This document shows positions 43,057-52,184 of a DNA stretch of 64,000 nucleotides, piece by piece. The notes under the pieces were generated by a model. It worked only from the letters and a program-made list of their open reading frames with translations. It was not told where the DNA came from and made no database searches. Each line of letters opens with the position of its first letter. Within the stretch, counting starts at the first letter, position 1. This DNA is from an uncultured Clostridia bacterium (GTDB lineage Bacteria > Bacillota > Clostridia > Christensenellales > UBA1242): assembly GCA_934777505.1 (NCBI GenBank), contig CAKVNM010000003.1, positions 121,057 to 185,056 on the forward strand. The letters run 5' to 3'. The position numbers and the translations under genes were made by a program.

Positions 43057-44253
43057 ATGTCTAACATTGAAGAATTATTAAGCGATTTGGTTGTTGCAGA
43101 AAAATTAACTCTACAAGATAACACTTTTAAAATTTTAGGTATGCAGGATTTAGAAACAAAACATAGCAATTTTTTGGCTTATCTATTTAACGATAAAATT
43201 AATGGCAATATAAAGCGAGATATCTTGTATAGATTTTTAAAAATGTTACATATCGAAAGACTTATGATTGATAGCAATAATAAGGTTTATTCTTTGAATG
43301 ATATATTTGATAAGAGTGTAAACATAGAAGTATATCGAGAAAATAGCAATATTGACCTATTAATAAACTTTGAGTCGTTTGTTACGGTTTTGATTGAAAA
43401 CAAGATATGGGCAGATGAACATGATAGGCAGTTGTTTAAATATGAGCAAACAATAAGAGAAAAGTTAAAAGCAGATAGTTATCTTTCAAAAAATGTAGTA
43501 AAAAATCCAATCTGTTTATATCTCACGCCAGATGGAAGGAAATCGCATCAAGAAGGCGGAGAGAAATGGATATCAGTGGGTTATAAAACGATTTACGATG
43601 TGCTTTGTGCTTATATCAAAACCAAGCAATTTGATTTGCTCACGACCAAGCAAAAATTCTTACTGCAAGATTATGTTAATTTAATTAAAGGGGAAATCAT
43701 GGACAAAAAGAATGAAGAAAGAAGAAAAATTCTAGATATGTTTTTTGGAGATAATGATAGAAAAAAACAAATGGAAAATATTTTACTATGCGTTCCAAAT
43801 TATATAAAAAGGGCAGATATTATTAGGGAATGTTTAAAAAGTCAAAATTTGGTTGAATTTGGCGGAAAAGCAAACTCATACATAAATTTTGTTCCTAATA
43901 ATTGGCAAGACCTTTATGCAAGCAAAAATCTTGGAAAATATTTTCTCTACTTTCAGGTGTGTAACAATTCGTCAAGAACTTTCGTGCAAACATATTTTGA
44001 CTTATCAACTAATGATAAAGAAAAAAACAAACAATTTGTCAATAAGTTTTTTTCAGGTTATCATAAAGTTGAGCAAAAATTTGAAAATCTTGATACAGAT
44101 AGGTCTTTTAATTTTTCAATCACAATTTTATCAAAAACAGACGAATATAATTTCACTGAACCAGAAAAACAAGAGATGATAAAAAAGTTTTTTGATAACT
44201 TTTATAACAATCCAGAAATTGTCAAGTTGTACGAATTTATTAAATCATTTTAA
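43057..44253 (+). CDS. PD-(D/E)XK nuclease superfamily protein (PDDEXK_4-like)
   Basis: This 398-aa protein shows the PDDEXK_4 layout: E/H start motif (DLETKHSNFLAYLFND, about residues 31-46), then the nuclease core NSNIDLLINFESFVTVLIENKI (Asp, then E-N-K) and a QLFKYE helix. The catalytic set is intact. The family is often found with restriction, toxin or anti-phage genes, but no partner is next to it here. A C-terminal domain of ~180 residues is unassigned. SD AGGTAGG; one-gene unit. Confidence 0.78.
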   Translation: MSNIEELLSDLVVAEKLTLQDNTFKILGMQDLETKHSNFLAYLFNDKINGNIKRDILYRFLKMLHIERLMIDSNNKVYSLNDIFDKSVNIEVYRENSNIDLLINFESFVTVLIENKIWADEHDRQLFKYEQTIREKLKADSYLSKNVVKNPICLYLTPDGRKSHQEGGEKWISVGYKTIYDVLCAYIKTKQFDLLTTKQKFLLQDYVNLIKGEIMDKKNEERRKILDMFFGDNDRKKQMENILLCVPNYIKRADIIRECLKSQNLVEFGGKANSYINFVPNNWQDLYASKNLGKYFLYFQVCNNSSRTFVQTYFDLSTNDKEKNKQFVNKFFSGYHKVEQKFENLDTDRSFNFSITILSKTDEYNFTEPEKQEMIKKFFDNFYNNPEIVKLYEFIKSF

Positions 44254-44254
44254 T

Positions 44255-44290
44255 AAAAAAATCTATCAGTTTTTGATAGATTTTTTTATG
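44255..44290 (+). terminator. Terminator of the nuclease gene
   Basis: AAAAAATCTATCA and TGATAGATTTTTTT arms around GTTTT, almost the same as the terminator at 41861. Confidence 0.85.
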
Positions 44291-44371
44291 CTTTAAAGGC
44301 GTTTTGAGTGTATTCTTGCGTTAGGATTTTTGCCATTTGTTTAAAATAGGAAATGAAAATTGTTTTTTCTA

Positions 44372-44400
44372 TTGAAAAATTGTTTAAAGTGTTATATAAT
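44372..44400 (+). promoter_or_regulatory. Promoter of the AAA-like/VWA operon
   Basis: TTGAAA (44372-44377), 17 bp, TATAAT (44395-44400). Confidence 0.7.
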
Positions 44401-44421
44401 ATTTTTAACTATAGGTGGGAT

Positions 44422-44805
44422 ATGTTAGCGGAAAAACTAAGTAGCGTGATTAATGAATCAAAACAAAGAGCGGTTCTGCTTAAAAATGACTTTGTTAAAC
44501 TAATCGAAAACTTTTTGATTTTGCCTTTCAATGTGCCTTCAAAAAATATGGCAATTTTGAACACGGCGGACGGTCTAAAATATCCAGAATGGTTTAAAAA
44601 TTTGATTGATAACAAAGGTTCTCATCAAATCGTAATTCAAAATATCGACAGACTTTCCAAACCCGACCAACACAAGTTTTACGAACTCATTAAGTATAGA
44701 ACTATCAGCAATATTAGTTTGCCAGGCGATTGTGGCGTGATTGTGTCTTACACTAACATTGACCAAGTTGACGAAATTATCAAAACAATTTGTAAACAAA
44801 TGTAG
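44422..44805 (+). CDS. Small AAA-like protein lacking Walker A, 127 aa
   Basis: The segment HQIVIQNIDRLSKPDQHKFYELIKYRTISNISLPGDCGVIVSYTNID has the shape of an AAA+ Walker B to sensor 1 region (hhhhxDxxD/E..., then the order of sensor-strand residues), but no P-loop lies upstream and the acidic pair is incomplete. It is probably an inactive accessory subunit, or a remnant. I start at the ATG at 44422 behind GGTGGG. It lies 9 bases before the VWA/metallopeptidase gene, which normally partners a MoxR ATPase, and fits that context. Confidence 0.55.
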   Translation: MLAEKLSSVINESKQRAVLLKNDFVKLIENFLILPFNVPSKNMAILNTADGLKYPEWFKNLIDNKGSHQIVIQNIDRLSKPDQHKFYELIKYRTISNISLPGDCGVIVSYTNIDQVDEIIKTICKQM

Positions 44806-44814
44806 GAGAGAAGT

Positions 44815-46092
44815 ATGGACGAAAACAAAAATTTTGACCTAAAAAAATTGCAACGAAAAATGCTTCAAAAATTTCCTGCCTTTGGTACGGTCATCAACGA
44901 CCTAGACTATGTTATAACAAAAGATATTCAAGTGGCAGCAACCGATAGCAAAAATATTTATATCAACCAAGAAACTTTTGAAAAAATGAGTTTTGATGAG
45001 CAGTTGTTTGTTTTATCGCACGAAATCAGCCATGTTGCACTCGACCACTTGAACAGAGCAAAGGGTAAAGACCCAAAAATCTGGAATATTGCAACAGACG
45101 CAATCATCAACGAAAATTTGATAAAAGACGGGCTTGTTAGACCAAAAGACGGTGTTTTTATGGACGGAGCAACAAAGTATAACGCTGAGCAGTTATACGA
45201 TTTGCTTTTGGAAGAACAGAAAGAAATGCAACGAAACGGTCAAAGTTCGCAAAATAATTCCAACAATAATCAAAAAGATGGACAAAATGATAACAGTCAG
45301 AAAGATAGCCAAGGTCTTGAAAAACAACTAAAAGACTGCCTTTCTAATTCAGTTACAAATCACAATCTTTGGGATAAAGCAGACGAAAACAAGGAACAGG
45401 AACAAAAGCAGGATACTCAAAAGAATGATAAAGACATTTTTGAGCAAAACCGTCAGCAAAGGCGAGAAAATGCACAAAAAACAATCGACAAACTTGGAAA
45501 TTCCACTCCAAATCTTGTGGAAATCGGTCCTTTACAGGAAAATGAAAAACCAATCTTTGATTGGAAGCATAAACTAGTTCGAATGCTGGAAATGGAAGAC
45601 GAGTTTTGGGGTCATAAACTGTCTAGCCGTGAAACCAACTACACCGCAAGGCTAGAAGATACTCTTGTTGAAGATGACGCAAGCATAGAAGTAATCTTGG
45701 ATACAAGTGGTTCGGTTGATAAAAATCTGTTAATTTCATTTTTAAAGCAAGTAAAATTTTTGCTCAAAGTTGGAAGTCTAAAACTTGGAACTTTTGCTGA
45801 CAACTTCAACGGCTGGCAAACAATCAAAAGCAAAAAAGATATGGACAGCATTCACTTGAATATTGGTGGCGGAACAAATTTTGACGAAGCCAGCAAAGCA
45901 TTTTCAAAAAGCCGTGATGTTATAAAAATTTGCTTTACTGACGGGCTAGATGGCGGGGACGCAATGATACAAGACAAGCGAAAAGATATTTTGTGGGTTA
46001 GTTTTGAAAATCCACATTTCAAACCCGACAAAGGCAAAGTGTTATATATTAACAGAAAAGAAATTTATAACGAAGACGAATTTGTTTTTTAA
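44815..46092 (+). CDS. Putative metallopeptidase with C-terminal VWA-like domain (DUF2201)
   Basis: This 425-aa protein has an N-terminal zinc-peptidase-like motif HEISHVALDH (H69, E70, H73), a Gln/Asn/Lys-rich linker (about 145-225), and a VWA domain at the C-terminus. The VWA MIDAS is visible as DTSGS, a GGTNF threonine and a FTDG aspartate. This combination is the DUF2201/YwpC-like layout that normally sits next to a MoxR AAA ATPase. Here the ATPase candidate is 12 kb away (30598). Function in the family is not well defined. SD AGGAG. Confidence 0.82.
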   Translation: MDENKNFDLKKLQRKMLQKFPAFGTVINDLDYVITKDIQVAATDSKNIYINQETFEKMSFDEQLFVLSHEISHVALDHLNRAKGKDPKIWNIATDAIINENLIKDGLVRPKDGVFMDGATKYNAEQLYDLLLEEQKEMQRNGQSSQNNSNNNQKDGQNDNSQKDSQGLEKQLKDCLSNSVTNHNLWDKADENKEQEQKQDTQKNDKDIFEQNRQQRRENAQKTIDKLGNSTPNLVEIGPLQENEKPIFDWKHKLVRMLEMEDEFWGHKLSSRETNYTARLEDTLVEDDASIEVILDTSGSVDKNLLISFLKQVKFLLKVGSLKLGTFADNFNGWQTIKSKKDMDSIHLNIGGGTNFDEASKAFSKSRDVIKICFTDGLDGGDAMIQDKRKDILWVSFENPHFKPDKGKVLYINRKEIYNEDEFVF

Positions 46093-46120
46093 GTCAAACT
46101 TTTTTAGTTTGACTTTTTTA
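46089..46120 (+). terminator. Terminator of the AAA-like/VWA operon
   Basis: AAGTCAAACT (46091-46100) pairs with AGTTTGACTT (46106-46115), followed by T. Confidence 0.85.
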
Positions 46121-46160
46121 TTTTATCGCTTTACAAAAATGTGAATTTAAAGCCTTTTGT

Positions 46161-46189
46161 TTGTTAAAAATTAATAAATGTGCTATATT
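46161..46189 (+). promoter_or_regulatory. Promoter of the five-gene helicase operon
   Basis: TTGTTA (46161-46166), 17 bp, TATATT (46184-46189). All five genes downstream are packed with gaps of -8 to +9 bases. Confidence 0.6.
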
Positions 46190-46232
46190 AAAAAATGTAA
46201 AATTGTGCAGTTTTGCATAGTGCGGAGAAGTA

Positions 46233-47168
46233 ATGGAATATAGTCACGAAAAAATTTTGCTTTTATCAAAACAGCAAAGCGATAGGTTCAAAGAAATATC
46301 GCACTTGCTTTCGTGCGAAGAAGTGATTGTTGACTCCGTTTTAACCGCAAATTTATGCAAAGAACTTGCCTTGATAAAGCCTGTTCACGAACTATATCAA
46401 GACTATTTGACAGCGGAAACACTTGGCGATAGCGAGTTGAAAAACGAGATTTTGCAAAGCCTAGCAAACAAATTGGTTGATGTTCAAAATGAAAGCCAAA
46501 AAGTCACGATTGAGTTTTCGCTTAAAAATATTTTGCCAAAGCAAGAACTTTTGCAAGTATTAATTAATGCTTACAAACAATTTTGCGAGCAAAAAAAATT
46601 AGCGTTTAATGTCACTCAAAACAAAAATTGTATGCTTGTTGATATTTCAGGCTTCAACGCAAAAAAGTTTTTTGAAAGCGAAGTCGGTGTTCACAGGTTT
46701 ATTTCTTCTAGCAAACAGTTTGATGTTATGGCGTTTGTTTACGACACCCAAACTATTCCAGAAATTAACCTAAAAGATGAAGATATAAAAATTGATGTTT
46801 TCCGTTCAAACGGAGCAGGCGGTCAGCACATCAACAAAACAGATAGTGCGATTAGAATTACGCACCTTAAAACAAACATCGTTGCAACCTGCCAAGACAA
46901 TCGAAGTCAGTTCCAAAACAAAGAGCGAGCCATGGAAATTTTAAAGCAAAAACTCTTAGACTACTACACTCAAAACAAAATTTCTAGCGAGTCAAAAACA
47001 AAACAAGCAGAGTTAAAAGCGTTCAAAAATGTTATTGTTAGAACCTACGATTTTGACAAAAACTTGGTGCAAGACAGTAGAGTGAATTTTGTGAAAAAAC
47101 TAACCGAATGTGACGGAAACGAATTTTTACATCTTGCAAATATTTTAATTTTAAACAAGGGGGAGTAA
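46233..47168 (+). CDS. Class I release-factor paralogue without a stop-codon reading motif
   Basis: This is a 311-aa protein. The peptidyl-hydrolysis domain is well kept: SNGAGGQHINKTDSAIRITHLKTNIVATCQDNRSQFQNKERAMEILK, with GGQ at 196-198, very like RF1 at 13238. The N-terminal helical domain is shortened (~85 residues). The recognition loop after the conserved VHR reads FISSSKQFDVMAF, with neither PxT (RF1) nor SPF (RF2), and is about 3 residues shorter. It may rescue stalled ribosomes or act on a special complex. SD GGAG. First gene of the helicase operon; true RF1 is elsewhere. Confidence 0.82.
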   Translation: MEYSHEKILLLSKQQSDRFKEISHLLSCEEVIVDSVLTANLCKELALIKPVHELYQDYLTAETLGDSELKNEILQSLANKLVDVQNESQKVTIEFSLKNILPKQELLQVLINAYKQFCEQKKLAFNVTQNKNCMLVDISGFNAKKFFESEVGVHRFISSSKQFDVMAFVYDTQTIPEINLKDEDIKIDVFRSNGAGGQHINKTDSAIRITHLKTNIVATCQDNRSQFQNKERAMEILKQKLLDYYTQNKISSESKTKQAELKAFKNVIVRTYDFDKNLVQDSRVNFVKKLTECDGNEFLHLANILILNKGE

Positions 47169-47174
47169 GAAAAA

Positions 47175-49598
47175 ATGCAGTCCACAAAAATTGAAGTCGA
47201 CACTTCAAAACTAATTCTTGCAAGTTTTGGACAAATTTATAAAACCGAAAATTTTATAAAACAGACCAAATTTTTGCAAAAAATAGACTTTTTTATATCA
47301 AAAATAGCCGAAAGTGTCCAAAAATATGTGGATTTTAGCATTTTTCATGCGCAAAATCAAAAAAGTTGTTTGATAGAAACCTTTGATGGCACATACAAAT
47401 TCCTAATCAAATTTGGCAGTCAACTTGGCTCAAATTTTAGTCAAAAAGATATTGTTTTTTGCAAGTTCATTTTTGATGACAGCAAGTTAAAACAAAACGA
47501 TTTAAGGCTTGTAAACTTTCTGTCGGCTCATGAAAAATTTTCGGTTTATCTAAAAATTGTTTCTAACGACACAAAGCCTGACGATTTCAAAAAAATATAT
47601 ATTGTGCCAACTTGCACAAATATCAACTTTCCACTTTTGAGTGAAAGCCAAAAACAGATTGTTGAAATTCAAGACAAAAATGTGCTGGTGCAAGGCGTTG
47701 CAGGTAGTGGAAAAACAAATGTCTGCATAGACAAATTGATTTGGACATCTTGCCGAAATTATAGCGGAAAAGTTTTGTATACAACTTTTTCTAGGGGACT
47801 GCTTGTTAACACAAAACTCAAAGTTGAACTTTTTAAAGCCGAACTTCAAAACTACCTAGCAAAGTATAGTAGCGGAAAGGTTGAATTTTTGGACGATAAT
47901 CACAAAAAGGCACTCGAAAACAAGTTTGGAATTTACTTTTTTAGTGACGATGACAACAAGATTAACGAAAAAATCCAGCGTATCATCGACTTTTTAGACA
48001 CCCATGTTAATTACTATTTGATTGAAGATTTGTTTAAAAATAATATCAACAAAAATGCAAAATTTGTTGACGAACACTTTTTTACGCATAAATATTTACC
48101 TAGTATAAAAAATCATCAACTAAGCAAAGATTTGAAAAAATTGGAACAGTATTCCAGCGAAATTTTGTACAAAGAAATTTTTGGAATGATATATGGTTTT
48201 TATGATTTCAAAACAAACAGTATGCTCACAAAAAACGAGTATGTTTTGCTAAGACAAGACAGTTTTTCAAAGCAGGACTGCGAACTAATTTTTAATGTTG
48301 CGGTGGACTATCAAAAATTTTTGACTTTTCACAACCTTTTTGATAACAACAGTGCGTCAAGAGTGATGCTAGATAATATCTCTAACTTAACAAAATATTC
48401 GCTCGTCATAGCGGACGAAGTTCAGGATTTTTCGCAAATCAATCTTGTGCTTTTCAAAAAAATGGCTTTGAAAGTGTTTTGCGTGGGCGATGCTTTGCAA
48501 ATGATAAACCCTTCGTATTTTAGTTTCAGTTATTTAAAAAACCTTTTATATGACGGTCAAACCAGATTTGTTGAACTAAAAAACAATTATCGAAACACAA
48601 AAAAGTTGGAAGAAATTATTGACGCACTTGGCACTATCAACACAGAACTTTTTGGAACGCATAGTTTTGTTTTAAAAGGCGAGAGTGTTGAAAGTGCTTT
48701 AAAAACCAATGCAATTTTTGTTCCAGACGAAAACTTTGTAAAAATGATTGCAAAGGGAAAATACGACAACTTTACTTTTGTTGTGGCAAGTCAAAAACAA
48801 AAAGAAGTATTACGAAATTTTATAAAAAATCAAGAAATTTTGACGGTTAGCGAAATAAAGGGATTAGAGCGTGACACAGTTGTGCTTTTAAACATTTTGA
48901 GCGATAATTTGGACAAATGGAACAAACTTGAAAGGCTAAATTTGAGCCATAAAACAGCGGACGAAAACTCGGTGTTTAGATATTACTTTAACCTTTTCTA
49001 TGTTGGGATTTCAAGAGCCAAGCAAAACTTGTTTATTGTGGAAAAATCTCAGCCAAAAATGTTTAATCAGTTTTTGACGAGCGAGTTCACAAGACAAAAT
49101 TCGGTTGAAGCAATCAAGACTTTGGACAGTATAATCTCCAAAGTGGAATTTACTTTGCAGGAGTACCTAGACAGAGTCAAAGAGTTTATCAATTTGGAGC
49201 AATATGACAACGCAAGGTTCACGGCAAGCAAAATTCCTGACGACACGATAAGGGTGCAAGAACTTAACAAAATCGAAGTCGCCGAAAAGTTTATCAAGCA
49301 CGGAAACTATCACGAAGCAGGCATAAGATTTTGGGAATATGGCATGATAGAGCAGGCAAAAGAGCAATTCTTGCTCAGTCATGACGAAAAATTGATTGAA
49401 TTGATTGATGCTTGTGCTAGCAGTAACGATAGCAACCTTAGCATCGACATTCTAAAATATTTTAATGATGTTAAAAACAGCCCAGTTGCCAGAGATTTTA
49501 TTTTACAAGTTGTAAATAAAGACTTAAAAAACTTGAAAGATGAGTTTGGTGGATTAAACAAAAAATTTAAAACCTTAAAGGAGAAAAAACATGGATAA
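47175..49598 (+). CDS. UvrD/Rep-like superfamily 1 helicase with N-terminal and helical C-terminal extensions
   Basis: This is an 807-aa protein. Residues 1-155 are an unassigned domain. The helicase core follows: Walker A GVAGSGKTN (G177-T181), motif II IADEVQDFS, motif III FCVGDALQMI, motif IV LKNNYRNTKKL, and motif VI YVGISRAKQNLFIV. The first SF1 domain is interrupted by a long insertion. After about residue 640 come ~140 residues of helical repeats resembling TPR units (LDRVKEFINLEQYDNARFTA, AEKFIKHGNYHEAGIRFWEYG). SF1 helicases with such layouts unwind DNA in repair or defence. The stop overlaps the coiled-coil gene by 8 bases. Confidence 0.85.
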   Translation: MQSTKIEVDTSKLILASFGQIYKTENFIKQTKFLQKIDFFISKIAESVQKYVDFSIFHAQNQKSCLIETFDGTYKFLIKFGSQLGSNFSQKDIVFCKFIFDDSKLKQNDLRLVNFLSAHEKFSVYLKIVSNDTKPDDFKKIYIVPTCTNINFPLLSESQKQIVEIQDKNVLVQGVAGSGKTNVCIDKLIWTSCRNYSGKVLYTTFSRGLLVNTKLKVELFKAELQNYLAKYSSGKVEFLDDNHKKALENKFGIYFFSDDDNKINEKIQRIIDFLDTHVNYYLIEDLFKNNINKNAKFVDEHFFTHKYLPSIKNHQLSKDLKKLEQYSSEILYKEIFGMIYGFYDFKTNSMLTKNEYVLLRQDSFSKQDCELIFNVAVDYQKFLTFHNLFDNNSASRVMLDNISNLTKYSLVIADEVQDFSQINLVLFKKMALKVFCVGDALQMINPSYFSFSYLKNLLYDGQTRFVELKNNYRNTKKLEEIIDALGTINTELFGTHSFVLKGESVESALKTNAIFVPDENFVKMIAKGKYDNFTFVVASQKQKEVLRNFIKNQEILTVSEIKGLERDTVVLLNILSDNLDKWNKLERLNLSHKTADENSVFRYYFNLFYVGISRAKQNLFIVEKSQPKMFNQFLTSEFTRQNSVEAIKTLDSIISKVEFTLQEYLDRVKEFINLEQYDNARFTASKIPDDTIRVQELNKIEVAEKFIKHGNYHEAGIRFWEYGMIEQAKEQFLLSHDEKLIELIDACASSNDSNLSIDILKYFNDVKNSPVARDFILQVVNKDLKNLKDEFGGLNKKFKTLKEKKHG

Positions 49599-50307
49599 CG
49601 AAAAAGAAATCATGAGTTTGATTGAAAGTTTTAGGGAATATAGGGACTTGCTTGTGCCAGTCGAAAGCAGTTTGAAAAACTTTGCCGACACCTACGAAAA
49701 TATGCGTGCCGACATTGAAAAACTAAACGATACTTTTGGTGGAAGAATGCAAGGTCAACTTGAAAAAGTCTACAAGGACTTGTCTTTTCAGGCAGAAAAG
49801 TCAAAAACGCTCATGCAAGATATCAATAGTTTTGCTTCGTCAACCGTAAAGTACACTCAAAAAGTTGAAAGTTTGATTGATATTTGCTCTAATATCGAAA
49901 ACAAGATTAATATCGTCAACGCAATTCAAAAGAAGGCGGAAGACCAACTCGACAAACTCAACGATATCATCGAAGAAAAGCGAAAGACCTACGACTTAAA
50001 ACAACTAGAAAAGAATCTTAATTCTTACAATATTAATGTTCAAAAAGTTAGCGAATATATCAACAAAAATATCGCTCAGGCACTCGAATCCAACAGCGAT
50101 AAAATCTCGCAAATCAAAGACAAAAATATCAGCGTGCTAGAAAATCTTTTGAGCGAGAAAAAAGACATTGCACAGTTGATTGAAAGTTACAAGTCAACCA
50201 ACGAACTGCTAAAACAAATTGTTGAAAAACAGGAAGTTAACGAGCAGTATATATTTGACATAATCGACAAGTGGGCAGAAGATAGAAAAGTTAAAACAAG
50301 GAAGTAA
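49591..50307 (+). CDS. Coiled-coil protein, 238 aa, unknown
   Basis: The whole chain is predicted helical and charged, with long heptad runs (MRADIEKLNDTFGGRMQGQLEKVYKDL, EDQLDKLNDIIEEKRKTYDLKQLEKNL). No signal peptide or membrane helix. Its ATG lies inside the helicase stop region (8-base overlap), and its stop is 2 bases before the next ATG, so it must be translated with both. It probably bridges the helicase and the membrane protein, or oligomerises; that is inference. Confidence 0.72.
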   Translation: MDNEKEIMSLIESFREYRDLLVPVESSLKNFADTYENMRADIEKLNDTFGGRMQGQLEKVYKDLSFQAEKSKTLMQDINSFASSTVKYTQKVESLIDICSNIENKINIVNAIQKKAEDQLDKLNDIIEEKRKTYDLKQLEKNLNSYNINVQKVSEYINKNIAQALESNSDKISQIKDKNISVLENLLSEKKDIAQLIESYKSTNELLKQIVEKQEVNEQYIFDIIDKWAEDRKVKTRK

Positions 50308-50309
50308 CA

Positions 50310-52175
50310 ATGGAAAAATTAAAGGCACAACAGATTTTTGACATAATCAAAAGTGACGACTTGGTCGCTTTTTCTTGCCTTGAAAAATTTGATTACTCGC
50401 TTGGCAGATTTCCACTTCTTAGCGTTTGCTATCTTTATAACAGCAAAAAAATTCTCAAAGTTTTTGAAGATAAACTTGCGTGTATTGTTGGGTATTCTGT
50501 GCTTGACGAACCACTTTGTCTAAGCAACGATTTTAAAAAAATTGCGCAAAAGAGTTTGAAATTATATCTTAACGGCGAAACCGTCGAGCCAGTTCAAATG
50601 CTTGCAATTTTGCATAAAAACCAAAAGGTTAAAAGGTTTCTAAAAAAATATGTTCAAAGCGAAAAAACGCTTGAAAATTTGCAGTTTATATATCAAAACA
50701 ATCACAAGCAAACACTCAAAATTTCTAGCGGAAAGCCAAAATTTTCGTTGCCAAAACTTAGTCTTTATCAAAAGAGATTTTTAAGGCTTTTTATGACAAT
50801 CTCGGCTTGCTTTGTTCTAGCGTTTTCTGGCGTATGGCTTTCGATTGCGGTTAGTGTTGGCGATGGCTCAAATCTTTTTCCAGCAAAAATTAGCACTACT
50901 AGCCAACTTTCTAATGCACTAAAAAGCAATGCAAAATTTATTCTAACAAACGATATTGAACTGCCAGAAAATATGCACCAAGTTGCAACTTTTAACGGAG
51001 TTTTGGATTTGAATGGCCACAAAATGTCAGTCCAAGGGCAAACTTCACAAGCATTGTTTGCAATTTTAAACGGAACAATCAAAAATGGCACGATTGAGTT
51101 TGCCGATTTGGAATTGTCAACCAGTTCTTCGCAGGCACTTGTTTGCCAAACAAATAACGGAACACTTCAAAACATAAACCTTACAACTGGACAGATAGCA
51201 CTTAATCAAGCAAAGCAGACCACCGAAGTCAATTATTTCAGCCTTTTTGCTATTAAAAATTGTGGCGTTATTGATGCTTGCGATGTTAATTCTAATATCA
51301 CAACCATCGGCACAGGCTCTGGTGATGGCTATACAACTTGCTTTGTGGGTGAGAACGAAGGCGTAATCAAAAATTGTGTTGTGAGTGCAAATTCGTCTGT
51401 GACTGCAACCGATATCGACACGGCAGGTTTTGTGGCGGTTAATAACGGAGAGATTATGTCCAGCAAAAACTACGCTCAAATTTCTCAACACAACACTGTT
51501 ACTGGCTGGAATCCAAATGTGGCAGGCATTGCTTGCTCGAACACCAAGAAAATTTATGACTGCTACAACTTTGGCAACCTTAGCATGAGTAGCGCTGACA
51601 ACACGGAGTCTAATGTGGGACTCACGATGTACATCGGTGGAATTTGCGCTCAAAATGTGGCAGAAATCAATCATTGCTTGAATAATGCAAACTTGTCCGC
51701 AACAAGCATTATTCACAGAGTTTATTGCGGTGGAATTACGGCTATTTCCAACAGCGTTTCTCAAAGCGATATTTTAAATAACTCGCCAATTTTGACAAAC
51801 TGCGGGGCAAGCGGAGTTGTTACAATTCAAACGCAAAATGATACGGCCTTTGTTTTTGCTGGTGGAATTAGTGGTTATCTTTATGGAAAAGAACTATCAA
51901 ACTGCTATTCCACAATGTCGTTCACGCAGGGTAACGACACCACAAAAAACATGGTTGGTAGCATTTTGGGAATGACTTATTTGAACTATAACATGGTGCT
52001 AATTGCTTCAATTTCGTCCAACTATTATTTGGTGGCAGATAATGTTTTGTGTAGCGTTGGAGCATTCTTAACAAACAATCAAATCATGGTTAATGCAGGC
52101 AATGGTGTGGTGGAAATTTCGGCATGTCAAACAATTCAAGACTTGCAAAGCAAGGATATTTTCTGGACGATTTAA
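50310..52175 (+). CDS. Membrane-anchored protein with cytoplasmic N-domain and GLUG-type ectodomain
   Basis: This is a 621-aa protein. Residues 1-150 are a soluble, apparently cytoplasmic domain of unknown fold. After a basic KRFLRLF, one transmembrane helix spans ~155-175, then an extracellular beta-solenoid with GLUG-like repeats (ISTTSQLSNALKS, NGTIKNGTIEFADL, GVIDACDVNSN, GVIKNCVVSAN, GGICAQNVAEINHCLNNANLS, GGISGYLYG). It resembles the ectodomain of the protein at 6840. Placement behind a helicase and a coiled-coil protein is odd for a surface protein. SD AAGGAAG, starting 2 bases after the previous stop. Confidence 0.75.
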   Translation: MEKLKAQQIFDIIKSDDLVAFSCLEKFDYSLGRFPLLSVCYLYNSKKILKVFEDKLACIVGYSVLDEPLCLSNDFKKIAQKSLKLYLNGETVEPVQMLAILHKNQKVKRFLKKYVQSEKTLENLQFIYQNNHKQTLKISSGKPKFSLPKLSLYQKRFLRLFMTISACFVLAFSGVWLSIAVSVGDGSNLFPAKISTTSQLSNALKSNAKFILTNDIELPENMHQVATFNGVLDLNGHKMSVQGQTSQALFAILNGTIKNGTIEFADLELSTSSSQALVCQTNNGTLQNINLTTGQIALNQAKQTTEVNYFSLFAIKNCGVIDACDVNSNITTIGTGSGDGYTTCFVGENEGVIKNCVVSANSSVTATDIDTAGFVAVNNGEIMSSKNYAQISQHNTVTGWNPNVAGIACSNTKKIYDCYNFGNLSMSSADNTESNVGLTMYIGGICAQNVAEINHCLNNANLSATSIIHRVYCGGITAISNSVSQSDILNNSPILTNCGASGVVTIQTQNDTAFVFAGGISGYLYGKELSNCYSTMSFTQGNDTTKNMVGSILGMTYLNYNMVLIASISSNYYLVADNVLCSVGAFLTNNQIMVNAGNGVVEISACQTIQDLQSKDIFWTI

Positions 52176-52184
52176 GGAGATATT

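Noticed and set aside
51117..51764. 215-aa minus-strand open frame inside the GLUG gene
   Set aside because: It is a shadow of a repetitive coding region, without SD or promoter and with a low-complexity peptide.
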